Source: Pseudomonas sp. CFBP13508 (GTDB lineage Bacteria > Pseudomonadota > Gammaproteobacteria > Pseudomonadales > Pseudomonadaceae). From it: a DNA stretch of 64,000 nt. The position numbers and the translations under genes were made by a program. This document shows positions 43,580 through 52,584 of this stretch, one piece after another (within the stretch, counting starts at the first letter, position 1; every line of letters starts with the position of its first letter). The DNA is taken from positions 773,320-837,319 of the forward strand of contig NZ_QFZZ01000001.1 in NCBI RefSeq assembly GCF_005233515.1, read 5' to 3'. A model generated the notes under the pieces. The model searched no databases and was not told the DNA's origin. It was given only the letters and a program-made list of their open reading frames with translations.

Positions 43580-44494
43580 ATGAATCGTAATGACCTGCGT
43601 CGTGTCGACCTGAACCTGCTGATCGTGTTCGAAACATTGATGCACGAACGCAGTGTGACCCGGGCCGCGGAAAAATTGTTCCTCGGCCAACCGGCTATCA
43701 GTGCCGCTTTATCGCGCCTGCGCAGCCTGTTTGACGATCCCTTGTTTGTCCGCACCGGCCGCAGCATGGAACCCTCCGCGCGCGCGGTGGAAATCTTCGC
43801 CCTGCTCTCGCCTGCCCTCGATTCGATCTCGACCGCCGTCAGTCGTGCCGCCGATTTCGATCCGGCGACCAGCACGTCGGTGTTCCGCATTGGATTATCC
43901 GACGACGTCGAATTCGCCCTGCTGCCGATGCTGCTCAAGCGCCTGCGCGCCGAAGCACCAGGCATCGTCCTCGTGGTGCGACGGGTCAACTACATATTGA
44001 TGCCGGGCCTGCTGGCCTCCGGCGAGATTTCGATCGGCGTCAGCTACACCACCGACCTGCCGGCGAACGCCAAGCGCAAGGTCCTGCGCCGCAGCGCACC
44101 GAAGCTGCTGCGCGCCGACACAGTACCGGGGCCGTTGAGCCTCGACGACTACTGCGCCCGACCGCACGCACTGGTGTCGTTCGCAGGCGACCTCAGTGGT
44201 TTTGTCGATGAAGAACTGGAAAAGCTCGGACGCAAACGGCACGTGGTGCTGGCCGTGCCGCAGTTCAACGGATTGGGCACGTTGCTGGCAGGCACCGATA
44301 TTGTCGCGACCGTGCCGGATTACACAGCTGAGGCACTGACGGCGGCCGGCGGTCTGCGTGCTGAAGACCCGCCACTGCCTACGCGGACCTTTGAATTGCA
44401 TATGGCCTGGCGCGGGTCGCAGGACAACGACCCGGGGGAGCGGTGGTTGAGGTCGCGGATTCAGATGTTCTTCGGCGACCCCGATAGCCTCTAG
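43580..44494 (+). CDS. mexT: MexT, LysR-family activator of mexEF-oprN
   Basis: 304 residues. N-terminal winged helix (about 8-66: RSVTRAAEKLFLGQPAISAALSRL, listed in part) and a LysR effector domain. The wording MNRNDLRRVDLNLL, LPANAKRK, ARPHALVSFAGDL and AVPQFNGLG is that of MexT. ATG 43580 follows AGGA. MexT activates mexEF-oprN and mexS when redox or electrophile stress is sensed. In P. aeruginosa mexT adjoins mexE directly; here four genes lie between. Its 3' end is three bases from the convergent SDR gene. Confidence 0.88.
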   Translation: MNRNDLRRVDLNLLIVFETLMHERSVTRAAEKLFLGQPAISAALSRLRSLFDDPLFVRTGRSMEPSARAVEIFALLSPALDSISTAVSRAADFDPATSTSVFRIGLSDDVEFALLPMLLKRLRAEAPGIVLVVRRVNYILMPGLLASGEISIGVSYTTDLPANAKRKVLRRSAPKLLRADTVPGPLSLDDYCARPHALVSFAGDLSGFVDEELEKLGRKRHVVLAVPQFNGLGTLLAGTDIVATVPDYTAEALTAAGGLRAEDPPLPTRTFELHMAWRGSQDNDPGERWLRSRIQMFFGDPDSL

Positions 44495-44497
44495 GAA

Positions 44498-45259
44498 CTA
44501 CTTGCCACCCGTCACATCCAGAAAAGTCCCGGTAACAAACGAGGCCTCCGCGCTGGCCAGCCACAAGATGGCCCGCGCCACCTCTTCCGGCTGTCCGCCT
44601 CGGCCCATCGGGATCGAGTCCTTCACGCGATCCACCCGCCCCGGCTCGCCGCCGCTGGCGTGCATGTCGGTATAGATGTGGCCCGGGCGAATGCAGTTGA
44701 CCCGAATACCCTCGCGCGCGACTTCTTTGGCAAAGCCGATGGTGAAGGTTTCCAGCGCGCCTTTCGATGCTGCGTAGTCGACGTATTCATTGGGGCTGCC
44801 CAAGCGCGCCGAGGCAGAAGAAACGTTGATGACTGCCCCACCTGTGCCGCCGTGCCGATAAGCCATGCGCTTCACCGCTTGCTGCGCGCACAGGATCGGT
44901 CCCAGAGCATTGACCGCGAAGATGCGTTGCATGCGTTCGAAGCTCAGGTCCTCCATGCGTGACTGCTTCGCCAGCACGCCAGCGTTATTCACAAGAACAT
45001 CGATGCGTCCGAACGAGCGATCGATGGCCGAGAACAGTTCAGCAACCTGCTCGGGGTCAGAACTGTCAGCACGCACCGCGAGGCCTTTGCGACCCATTGC
45101 TTCGACATCGGCCACCACCGCCAGCGCAGCGGACTCGTTGGCGACGTAGCTGATGGCAACGTCGTAGCCTTGTGCTGCGGCGAGTCGGGCGGTGGCCGCG
45201 CCGACTCCGCGACTGCCGCCGGTGATCAGAATCAGCGGGGCCTGCGAGACTTTGTCCAT
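44498..45259 (-). CDS. SDR family oxidoreductase (YgfF-like)
   Basis: 253 residues, classical SDR: TGGSRGVG (13-20), NNAG (91-94), and catalytic Ser148/149, Tyr162 and Lys166 (YAASK). Ends in FLDVTGGK as in 3-oxoacyl-reductase-like SDRs. ATG 45259 with GGAGA upstream. It is 29 bases downstream of the EamA transporter on the same strand and probably co-transcribed. Substrate unknown. Confidence 0.85.
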   Translation of the reverse strand: MDKVSQAPLILITGGSRGVGAATARLAAAQGYDVAISYVANESAALAVVADVEAMGRKGLAVRADSSDPEQVAELFSAIDRSFGRIDVLVNNAGVLAKQSRMEDLSFERMQRIFAVNALGPILCAQQAVKRMAYRHGGTGGAVINVSSASARLGSPNEYVDYAASKGALETFTIGFAKEVAREGIRVNCIRPGHIYTDMHASGGEPGRVDRVKDSIPMGRGGQPEEVARAILWLASAEASFVTGTFLDVTGGK

Positions 45260-45288
45260 GCGACGTTCTCCTGAGCAGTTGGGCTGTG

Positions 45289-46116
45289 TCAGCCGATGAT
45301 GATGGCGCCGCTGGCAATGACCACGCACGCCAGCATCCTGCGGACGGTGAGTTTTTCACCGAGGAACAAATAGCCGAGCAATGCCGCGAACAACACGCTG
45401 GTTTCGCGCAAGGCCGACACCGCGCCCAGTGGCGCTTCGTTCATGGCGTAGATAACGATTGCGTAGGCCAGCAACGAGACCAGTCCGCCGACCACAGTGG
45501 CGAGCATGCCGGGCCGTACGGAAAACAGACTGCGAGCATCGCGCAGGCCGATATACACCAGCGGCATCAGCACGCCCCACAGTGCGCTCATCCAAACCGT
45601 GTAAGCCAGCGGCGCCCCCGACAGTCTGGCGCCAATGCCATCGACCACGCTGTAGGCGGCAATAAAGCAACCGGTACCCAGCGCATACGGAAGGCTCGGC
45701 ACCGACAGGCTGCGCCCGCGAAAGGCCAGGGAAATGATTCCGCCGGATACCAGACCGATGCCGAGCAGTTCGCCGGGGGTTATGGTTTCGCCGGCAAACA
45801 GCGCGGCGCCGAGGGTGATCAGCGCCGGTGACGAGCCGCGGGAAATCGGATAGATCTGCCCAAGGTCGCCGACCCGATAGCTGCGCACCAGAAACAGGTT
45901 GTAGCCGACATGCAGCAGTGCCGAGAGCAGCGCATACCCCCAGCTCTCAGGTGCAGGCGCGTCCATGAAAAAGGCGGCGATGACGCAGACGATGGCGATG
46001 GCCACGCACATCATCGTCATCGACCAGAGCCGGTCGGCGCCGCCGCGCAGCAGCGCGTTCCAGCTAGCGTGCAGGAGCGCGGCGAACAGAACAAGAAGTA
46101 CGAGATGGATTGGCAT
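45289..46116 (-). CDS. EamA/DMT-family transporter
   Basis: 275 residues, ten hydrophobic segments in two five-helix halves, the drug/metabolite transporter layout. The start of the second half (YVVDGIGARLSG-type loop) and the C-terminal FLGEKLTVRRMLACVVIASG are typical EamA. Inner-membrane exporter of a small metabolite, substrate unknown. It lies between a LysR regulator (75 bases upstream) and an SDR gene. Confidence 0.85.
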   Translation of the reverse strand: MPIHLVLLVLFAALLHASWNALLRGGADRLWSMTMMCVAIAIVCVIAAFFMDAPAPESWGYALLSALLHVGYNLFLVRSYRVGDLGQIYPISRGSSPALITLGAALFAGETITPGELLGIGLVSGGIISLAFRGRSLSVPSLPYALGTGCFIAAYSVVDGIGARLSGAPLAYTVWMSALWGVLMPLVYIGLRDARSLFSVRPGMLATVVGGLVSLLAYAIVIYAMNEAPLGAVSALRETSVLFAALLGYLFLGEKLTVRRMLACVVIASGAIIIG

Positions 46117-46191
46117 GCGGCATTCTAGGCATCACTGGCATTGGCATTACAGCGAAGTTTCCTCATTGAAGCATGAGTAAAAGCTCATGCC

Positions 46192-47097
46192 TCAGCACTG
46201 GGCGCTCTGCACCTTCAACGCCTCACCCAGTAACCATTCACGAAAATTGACGATATGTGGCTGTGCTTCAATGCCTTTGGGACAGACGAAATAGTAGGCC
46301 AGCGGCGAAGTGAACGGCACATCGAACAGCCTCACCAGGCGGCCATCGGCGATTTCATTCTCGACATGGCCGCTGCGCACCAGCGCCACACCCTGGCCGA
46401 GCAACGCAGCTTCCACCGTCATATTGGTATCACCAAACCTGACGCCTTCGCGCAGCGGTAAAAACTCCAGCCCGACGGACTGAAACCACACCTCCCATTT
46501 CGGCGCCAACTCGGCGCCGTCGCGAATGAGTAACGGCATCTGCAGCAACTCGGCGGGACTGCCGGGCGTGCCGACGCGCTGCAGCAGTTCGGGACTTGCC
46601 ACGGGAAACACCTGCTCGCCAAACAGGAACTCCGAATACAGACCGGGATAATTGCCTTTGCCCAAGCGGATCGCGACATCGGCTTCGCCATTGGCGAAGT
46701 GGATGATCTTGTCCGTGGTATCCAGCGACACCAACAGCTCCGGGTGTTGGCGTGACAGGTTCGGCAAGCGTGGCAGCAGCCACTTCAACGCGAACGAATA
46801 GGTGGTGCTGACAGACAGGCGAACCCTGTCCTTTTGCTCGCGCAGATCCTCCAGCGTTGCTTCAAGGCTCATGAAAAATTCGCGCACGATCGGCGCCAGC
46901 GTCGCCCCCGCTGCGGTGAGTCGTAACGCTTTACCGCGCTCGAACAATTGCAATCCCCAAAGTTCTTCAAGGTGCCGGAGCTGATGACTGACGGCGCTTT
47001 GGGTCACGTGCAGTTCTTGAGCGGCAGCCGTGAACGTCGGGTGCCGGGTGGCCACTTCGAAAGCCCGCAGGGTCGCGGTCGGGGGCAGGTCGCGCAT
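46192..47097 (-). CDS. LysR-family regulator, GcvA-like
   Basis: 301 residues. Opens with LPPTATLRAFEVATRHPTFT, and the winged helix HVTQSAVSHQLRHLEE (about 29-44) and ERGKALRLTAAG are typical of the GcvA branch. The effector domain contains the GEADVAIRLGKG phrase. It precedes the EamA and SDR genes on the same strand, so it may govern them as an operon member, or act on the divergent DUF805 gene. Confidence 0.87.
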   Translation of the reverse strand: MRDLPPTATLRAFEVATRHPTFTAAAQELHVTQSAVSHQLRHLEELWGLQLFERGKALRLTAAGATLAPIVREFFMSLEATLEDLREQKDRVRLSVSTTYSFALKWLLPRLPNLSRQHPELLVSLDTTDKIIHFANGEADVAIRLGKGNYPGLYSEFLFGEQVFPVASPELLQRVGTPGSPAELLQMPLLIRDGAELAPKWEVWFQSVGLEFLPLREGVRFGDTNMTVEAALLGQGVALVRSGHVENEIADGRLVRLFDVPFTSPLAYYFVCPKGIEAQPHIVNFREWLLGEALKVQSAQC

Positions 47098-47409
47098 AGA
47101 TGAAAGTTCCGGGGTTGGCAGAAGCTGACGGCATGAATATCAGCTCATGTTAGAGCGGAATGCTTTCGCATGCCTCTCGCCCCAAGTGGATTTGGTGACG
47201 ATCGGGTTTCGGTTTAGCCGCAGACCCACAAATCGAAAACCGAGAGCCGATGACAAACCTTATGGTAACGATTAGATTACCGCCGCCCCGCCAATGGAGA
47301 GTCGGGCATTCAGTCTCTCTGCTCTCGTTGGCGGCGATGTTTGCACCAACGAAAACACCGGGGCGTATCTGTCCCGTCTTTCGACTGACCATTTTTTAGG
47401 GAAAAAAAT
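47098..47409. other. divergent promoter gap, no gene
   Basis: 312 bases between the LysR gene (minus) and the DUF805 gene (plus). It should hold both promoters. A short inverted pair GGTAA/TTACC occurs at 47264-47281 but is too small to call. No ORF with credible codon use. Confidence 0.5.
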
Positions 47410-47862
47410 ATGAGCCTGGTTTTCTGCCGTGGTTGCGCCAAGGAAATAAGTACACTGGCATTGGCATGCCCACAGTGCGGCGCACCTCAAGCGCCACTGC
47501 ATTCGATTGCCAATGGCCCCGTCATGGCAAGCGGCAACCCGTACGTGGAAGCGCTGAAGAAATATGCCGTGTTCACCGGACGCGCCACGCGCCGTGAATA
47601 CTGGATGTTCTTTCTGATCAACATGGGCATCGCTATTGTCATGAGCGTTTTCGACGCCATGCTCAAGACCGGTGGCGTTTTGCAGAGCCTGTACAACCTG
47701 GCAATGCTGTTGCCGAGCCTCGCTGTTGGCGTACGGCGCATGCACGACACTGACCGCAGCGGCTGGTGGATTCTGCTGCCTATCGTCAACATCGTGTTCC
47801 TGGCGCAGGACAGCCAACCCGGTCCCAACCGTTTTGGTGCGAATCGCAAAGGTTTCAACTGA
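47410..47862 (+). CDS. DUF805 membrane protein with N-terminal zinc ribbon
   Basis: 150 residues. Residues 1-25 form a zinc ribbon with two CxxC pairs (FCRGCAKE and CPQCGAP). The DUF805 domain follows with YWMFFLINM, an aromatic-led first helix, and RRMHDTDRSGWW near 109-120, the diagnostic motif, with three or four membrane helices in all. AGGG stands eight bases before the ATG. Family function unknown. Ends in its own terminator before mexE. Confidence 0.87.
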   Translation: MSLVFCRGCAKEISTLALACPQCGAPQAPLHSIANGPVMASGNPYVEALKKYAVFTGRATRREYWMFFLINMGIAIVMSVFDAMLKTGGVLQSLYNLAMLLPSLAVGVRRMHDTDRSGWWILLPIVNIVFLAQDSQPGPNRFGANRKGFN

Positions 47863-47883
47863 CCCTCAGCCGCATCGCGGATC

Positions 47884-47913
47884 GAAACGGCCTTTATGGC
47901 CGTTTCTTTGTTT
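47884..47913 (+). terminator. intrinsic terminator after the DUF805 gene
   Basis: Stem GAAACGGCC / GGCCGTTTC, loop TTTAT, followed by TTTGTTTT. It isolates mexEF-oprN from the DUF805 gene. Confidence 0.9.
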
Positions 47914-48033
47914 TGGGTTATCGTTTTCGGGGCCGCGCTGGATCGTTGCGGTTCAGGCAACAAACTTTTGCCGGGGAACCAATTGATAGCCCCCTAACGA
48001 AAGGTGCATGCTAGAGGGCTGCCTCGGCCCTTA

Positions 48034-48050
48034 TATCATTCCGAATGATA
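48034..48050. promoter_or_regulatory. perfect 17-bp palindrome upstream of mexE
   Basis: TATCATT CCG AATGATA, arms of seven bases, 86 bases before the mexE start. It is the only strong dyad in this leader and shares a 13-base core with a dyad in the mexS-mexT gap, so it is a good candidate operator for MexT or another regulator. Confidence 0.5.
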
Positions 48051-48135
48051 GTTACCTTTGCTTCATTCGATTCGTGCCATCACACCCGCGCCGAGCATCA
48101 TCCGCCCATCTTCAACAATTCGGCGGATTGCATCC

Positions 48136-49389
48136 ATGGAACAATCACTCAAACATTTGCGCTTCCCGTTGGCCATGCTGGCCGTACTGGTGATGAGCGC
48201 CTGCGGCAAAACCCCTGAGACTGCCGGCGCCCCGCCCGCTGCCAAAGTCAGCGTGGCGAAGGTTATCGAACAACCGGTCAACGAGTGGGACGAATTCACC
48301 GGGCGCCTCGAGGCGCCGGAAACCGTTGAAATCCGTCCACGGGTTTCTGGCCAGATTGATCAAGTCGCGTTCACCGAAGGCGCGCTGGTCAAGAAAGGTG
48401 ACCTGCTGTTCCAGATCGACCCGCGTCCATTCCAGGCCGAGGTACGCCGCCTCGAAGCTCTGGTAGCCCAAGCCCGCGCCACCGCCACTCGCAGCGAAAA
48501 CGAAGCCGCTCGCGGTGAACGTCTGCGTACCAGCAACGCCATTTCCGCTGAACTGGCCGACTCGCGCACCAGCGCCGCCCAAGAGGCCCGCGCCGCCGTT
48601 GGTGCCCTGCAGGCACAACTGGACCTGGCCAAACTGAATCTGAGCTTCACCCGCGTGACCGCACCGATCAGCGGCCGCGTCAGCCGCGCCGAAATCACTG
48701 CCGGCAACCTGGTGACCGCCGACACCACCGCGTTGACCAGCGTCGTCTCCACCGACAAGGTCTACGCCTACTTCGACGCCGACGAACGCGTGTTCCTCAA
48801 ATACACGCAACTGGCCCGCAACGGTCAGCGCGGCGCCACCACGCCGGTGTACATGGGCCTGTCCAACGAAGACGGCAACCCGCACCTGGGCCAGATGAAC
48901 TTCGTCGACAACCAGGTCAACCCGAAAACCGGCACCATCCGTGGCCGTGCCGTCTTCGACAACGCTGACGGCACCTACACCCCGGGCCTCTACGCTCGCT
49001 TGAAGCTGGTCGGCAGCGGCACCTACAACGCCATGCTGATCAATGACGAAGCCGTGGGCACTGACCTGGGCAAGAAGTTCGTGCTGGTGATGGATGGCGA
49101 CAACAAGACTGCGTACCGCGCCGTCGAACTCGGTCCGAAAATCGAAGGCCTGCGCATCGTCCGCAACGGTCTGAACAAGGACGACACCATCATCGTCAAG
49201 GGTCTGCAACGGGTTCGTCCTGGTTCCCCGGTCACCCCTGAGGTGATTCAGATGGCCAGCGAGCAGACCCTCGCCGCCCTCGCTCAACAACGTCAAGCGC
49301 TGGAAGCCAGCAACCTGCCCAAAGTTGCCCCTGCCAAGGGCGCATCGGGTTCGGCTGCGAAGCTGGCTGCTACGACCCCACGCGGTTAA
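48136..49389 (+). CDS. mexE: MexE, periplasmic adaptor of the MexEF-OprN efflux pump
   Basis: 417 residues. Signal sequence with lipobox MSAC (Cys23), so membrane-anchored by lipid. RND adaptor layout: strand ETVEIRPRVSGQIDQVAF, coiled coil (about 100-170), ITAGNLVTADTTALTSVV barrel segments and C-terminal membrane-proximal domain. MEQSLKHLRF start matches MexE. It links MexF to OprN for export of chloramphenicol, fluoroquinolones, trimethoprim and quorum-signal precursors in the model species. First gene of the operon, 15 bases before mexF. Confidence 0.93.
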   Translation: MEQSLKHLRFPLAMLAVLVMSACGKTPETAGAPPAAKVSVAKVIEQPVNEWDEFTGRLEAPETVEIRPRVSGQIDQVAFTEGALVKKGDLLFQIDPRPFQAEVRRLEALVAQARATATRSENEAARGERLRTSNAISAELADSRTSAAQEARAAVGALQAQLDLAKLNLSFTRVTAPISGRVSRAEITAGNLVTADTTALTSVVSTDKVYAYFDADERVFLKYTQLARNGQRGATTPVYMGLSNEDGNPHLGQMNFVDNQVNPKTGTIRGRAVFDNADGTYTPGLYARLKLVGSGTYNAMLINDEAVGTDLGKKFVLVMDGDNKTAYRAVELGPKIEGLRIVRNGLNKDDTIIVKGLQRVRPGSPVTPEVIQMASEQTLAALAQQRQALEASNLPKVAPAKGASGSAAKLAATTPRG

Positions 49390-49404
49390 GGGACGACAAC
49401 TCCG

Positions 49405-52400
49405 ATGAATTTTTCCCAATTCTTCATTTCCCGGCCGATCTTCGCAGCGGTGCTGTCGCTGTTGATCCTGATCGCCGGTGCGATCTCGCTGTTCCAGTTG
49501 CCGATCAGCGAATACCCGGAAGTCGTGCCGCCGACCGTGGTCGTGCGTGCCAACTTCCCGGGCGCCAACCCCAAAGTCATCGGTGAAACCGTGGCCGCTC
49601 CTCTGGAGCAGGCGATCACCGGCGTCGAGAACATGCTGTACATGTCCTCGCAATCGACCGCCGACGGCAAGATCACCCTGACCATCACCTTCGCCCTGGG
49701 CACTGACCTGGACAACGCGCAGGTGCAGGTACAGAACCGGGTGACCCGGACCGAGCCCAAGCTTCCCGAGGAAGTGACGCGTATCGGTATCACCGTCGAC
49801 AAGGCTTCGCCCGACCTGACCATGGTTGTGCACTTGACCTCGCCGGACAAACGCTACGACATGCTCTACCTGTCCAACTACGCGATCCTCAACATCAAGG
49901 ATGAGCTTGCTCGCCTCGGTGGTGTCGGTGACGTGCAGTTGTTCGGTATGGGCGACTACTCGCTGCGCGTCTGGCTTGATCCGAACAAGACCGCTTCGCG
50001 CAATCTGACCGCGACCGATGTGGTCACGGCGATTCGCGAGCAGAACCGTCAGGTCGCCGCCGGTCAACTGGGCGCGCCCCCTGCCCCGACCGCGCAAAGC
50101 TTCCAGCTGTCGGTCAACACTCAAGGCCGTCTGGTCTCCGAGGAAGAGTTCGAGAACATCGTCATCCGCGCAGGCGACGACGGTGAGATCACTCGCCTGA
50201 AGGACATCGCGCGCATTGAACTGGGTTCCAGCCAATACGCCTTGCGTTCGCTGCTGAACAATCAGCCGGCGGTGGCGATCCCGATCTTCCAGCGTCCCGG
50301 CTCCAACGCCATCGACATTTCCAACGAAGTGCGCGGCAAGATGGAAGAGCTGAAGAAAGGCTTCCCGCAGGGCATGGACTACAGCATCGTGTATGACCCG
50401 ACGATCTTCGTCCGTGGCTCGATCGAGGCGGTGGTTCATACCTTGTTCGAAGCGCTGATCCTCGTGGTGCTGGTGGTGATCCTGTTCCTGCAGACCTGGC
50501 GCGCCTCGATCATTCCGTTGGTGGCGGTGCCGGTATCGTTGATCGGTACGTTTGCGGTCATGCACCTGTTCGGCTTCTCGCTCAACGCCCTGTCGCTGTT
50601 CGGCCTGGTACTGGCCATCGGTATCGTGGTGGACGACGCCATCGTCGTGGTGGAGAACGTCGAACGGAACATCGAACTTGGACTGACGCCGGTCGAAGCG
50701 ACCAAGCGCGCCATGCGTGAAGTGACCGGTCCTATCGTGGCCACGGCACTGGTGCTGTGTGCGGTGTTCATCCCGGCGGCGTTCATTTCCGGCCTCACCG
50801 GGCAGTTCTACAAACAGTTCGCGTTGACCATCGCGATCTCGACAGTGATCTCGGCATTCAACTCGCTGACCCTGTCGCCAGCGCTGGCTGCTGTGTTGCT
50901 GAAAAGTCACGACGCGCCGAAAGACCGCTTCTCGAAAGTGCTCGACAAGATCTTCGGTGGCTCGCTGTTCCGTCCGTTCAACCGCTTCTTCGATCGCGCC
51001 AGCCATGGCTACGTCGGCACCGTGCGCCGGGTCATCCGTAGCAGCGGCATCGCCCTGCTCGTGTATGCAGGCCTGATGGTGCTGACCTTCTTCGGTTTCT
51101 CCAGCACGCCGACCGGTTTCGTACCCGGCCAGGACAAGCAATACCTGGTGGCCTTCGCGCAATTGCCGGACGCCGCGAGCCTGGATCGCACCGAAGACGT
51201 GATCAAGCGCATGTCCGACCTCGCGCTGAAACAGCCAGGCGTGGAAAGCGCCGTAGCGTTCCCAGGGCTGTCGATCAACGGCTTCACCAACAGCCCGAAC
51301 GCCGGCATCGTCTTCGTGACGCTGAAACCGTTCGACGAGCGTAAAGACCCGAGCATGTCCGCCGGTGCGATTGCCGGTGCCTTGAACGGCCAGTACGCGA
51401 ACATTCAGGAAGCGTACATGGCGATCTTCCCGCCACCGCCGGTACAAGGCCTGGGCACCATTGGTGGTTTCCGCCTGCAGATCGAAGACCGGGGCAACCT
51501 CGGCTACGACGAGCTGTACAAAGAAACCATGAACATCATCAACAAGAGCCACAACGTGCCGGAACTGGCCGGCCTGTTCACCAGCTACACAGTGAACGTG
51601 CCGCAGGTCGATGCCGCCATCGACCGGGAAAAAGCCAAGACCCATGGCGTGGCCGTCAGCGACATCTTCGACACCCTGCAGATCTACCTGGGTTCGCTGT
51701 ATGCCAACGACTTCAACCGCTTCGGGCGCACCTATCAGGTCAACGTTCAGGCCGAACAGCAGTTCCGTCTTGAGTCCGACCAGATCGGTCAGCTGAAAGT
51801 GCGCAACAACAAAGGCGAGATGATCCCGCTGGCAACCTTCATCAAGGTCAGCGACACCTCCGGGCCGGATCGCGTGATGCACTACAACGGCTTCATCACC
51901 GCTGAAATCAACGGTGCCGCAGCCCCGGGCTACAGCTCTGGCCAGGCAGAAAAAGCCATCGAGAAACTGCTCAAGGAAGAACTTCCGAACGGCATGACCT
52001 ACGAGTGGACCGACCTGACCTACCAGCAGATTCTGTCCGGCAACACCGCGCTGTTCGTGTTCCCGCTCTGCGTACTGCTGGCGTTCCTGGTGCTCGCCGC
52101 ACAATACGAAAGCTGGAGCCTGCCACTGGCGGTGATCCTGATCGTACCGATGACCCTGCTGTCGGCCATCACCGGTGTGATCATCTCCGGCGGTGACAAC
52201 AACATCTTCACTCAGATCGGCTTGATCGTACTGGTGGGACTTGCCTGTAAAAACGCAATTCTGATCGTCGAGTTCGCCAAGGACAAACAGGAAGAAGGCC
52301 TCGATCCGCTCGCTGCGGTGCTGGAAGCCTGCCGGCTGCGTCTGCGTCCGATCCTGATGACCTCGTTCGCGTTCATCATGGGTGTGGTGCCACTGGTGTT

Positions 52401-52584
52401 CTCCAGCGGTGCCGGTGCCGAAATGCGTCACGCCATGGGTGTGGCAGTGTTCTCCGGGATGCTCGGGGTGACCTTCTTCGGTCTGCTGCTGACGCCAGTG
52501 TTCTACGTACTGATCCGTAACTTTGTCGAACGCGGCGAGCAGCGCAAAGCAGCCAAAGCCCTGCAATTGGAGGCGCAACAATGA
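49405..52584 (+). CDS. mexF: MexF, RND inner-membrane efflux pump
   Basis: 1059 residues with twelve transmembrane helices and two large periplasmic loops. Begins FFISRPIFAAVLSLLILIAG. The proton-relay pair Asp-Asp is in GIVVDDAIVVVENVERN (about 405-421), and the second-half signature GLACKNAILIVEFAKD is present. Proton-driven export of hydrophobic drugs from membrane and periplasm. It overlaps oprN by four bases (ATGA). Confidence 0.95.
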   Translation: MNFSQFFISRPIFAAVLSLLILIAGAISLFQLPISEYPEVVPPTVVVRANFPGANPKVIGETVAAPLEQAITGVENMLYMSSQSTADGKITLTITFALGTDLDNAQVQVQNRVTRTEPKLPEEVTRIGITVDKASPDLTMVVHLTSPDKRYDMLYLSNYAILNIKDELARLGGVGDVQLFGMGDYSLRVWLDPNKTASRNLTATDVVTAIREQNRQVAAGQLGAPPAPTAQSFQLSVNTQGRLVSEEEFENIVIRAGDDGEITRLKDIARIELGSSQYALRSLLNNQPAVAIPIFQRPGSNAIDISNEVRGKMEELKKGFPQGMDYSIVYDPTIFVRGSIEAVVHTLFEALILVVLVVILFLQTWRASIIPLVAVPVSLIGTFAVMHLFGFSLNALSLFGLVLAIGIVVDDAIVVVENVERNIELGLTPVEATKRAMREVTGPIVATALVLCAVFIPAAFISGLTGQFYKQFALTIAISTVISAFNSLTLSPALAAVLLKSHDAPKDRFSKVLDKIFGGSLFRPFNRFFDRASHGYVGTVRRVIRSSGIALLVYAGLMVLTFFGFSSTPTGFVPGQDKQYLVAFAQLPDAASLDRTEDVIKRMSDLALKQPGVESAVAFPGLSINGFTNSPNAGIVFVTLKPFDERKDPSMSAGAIAGALNGQYANIQEAYMAIFPPPPVQGLGTIGGFRLQIEDRGNLGYDELYKETMNIINKSHNVPELAGLFTSYTVNVPQVDAAIDREKAKTHGVAVSDIFDTLQIYLGSLYANDFNRFGRTYQVNVQAEQQFRLESDQIGQLKVRNNKGEMIPLATFIKVSDTSGPDRVMHYNGFITAEINGAAAPGYSSGQAEKAIEKLLKEELPNGMTYEWTDLTYQQILSGNTALFVFPLCVLLAFLVLAAQYESWSLPLAVILIVPMTLLSAITGVIISGGDNNIFTQIGLIVLVGLACKNAILIVEFAKDKQEEGLDPLAAVLEACRLRLRPILMTSFAFIMGVVPLVFSSGAGAEMRHAMGVAVFSGMLGVTFFGLLLTPVFYVLIRNFVERGEQRKAAKALQLEAQQ

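Noticed and set aside
47264..47281. Short inverted repeat GGTAA/TTACC in the LysR-DUF805 gap
   Set aside because: Arms of five bases only; expected by chance.
48145..52581. 1478-codon open frame on the minus strand across mexEF
   Set aside because: It is antisense to mexE and mexF, has low-complexity composition rich in His, Gln, Gly and Arg, and arises from the strong GC bias at third positions.
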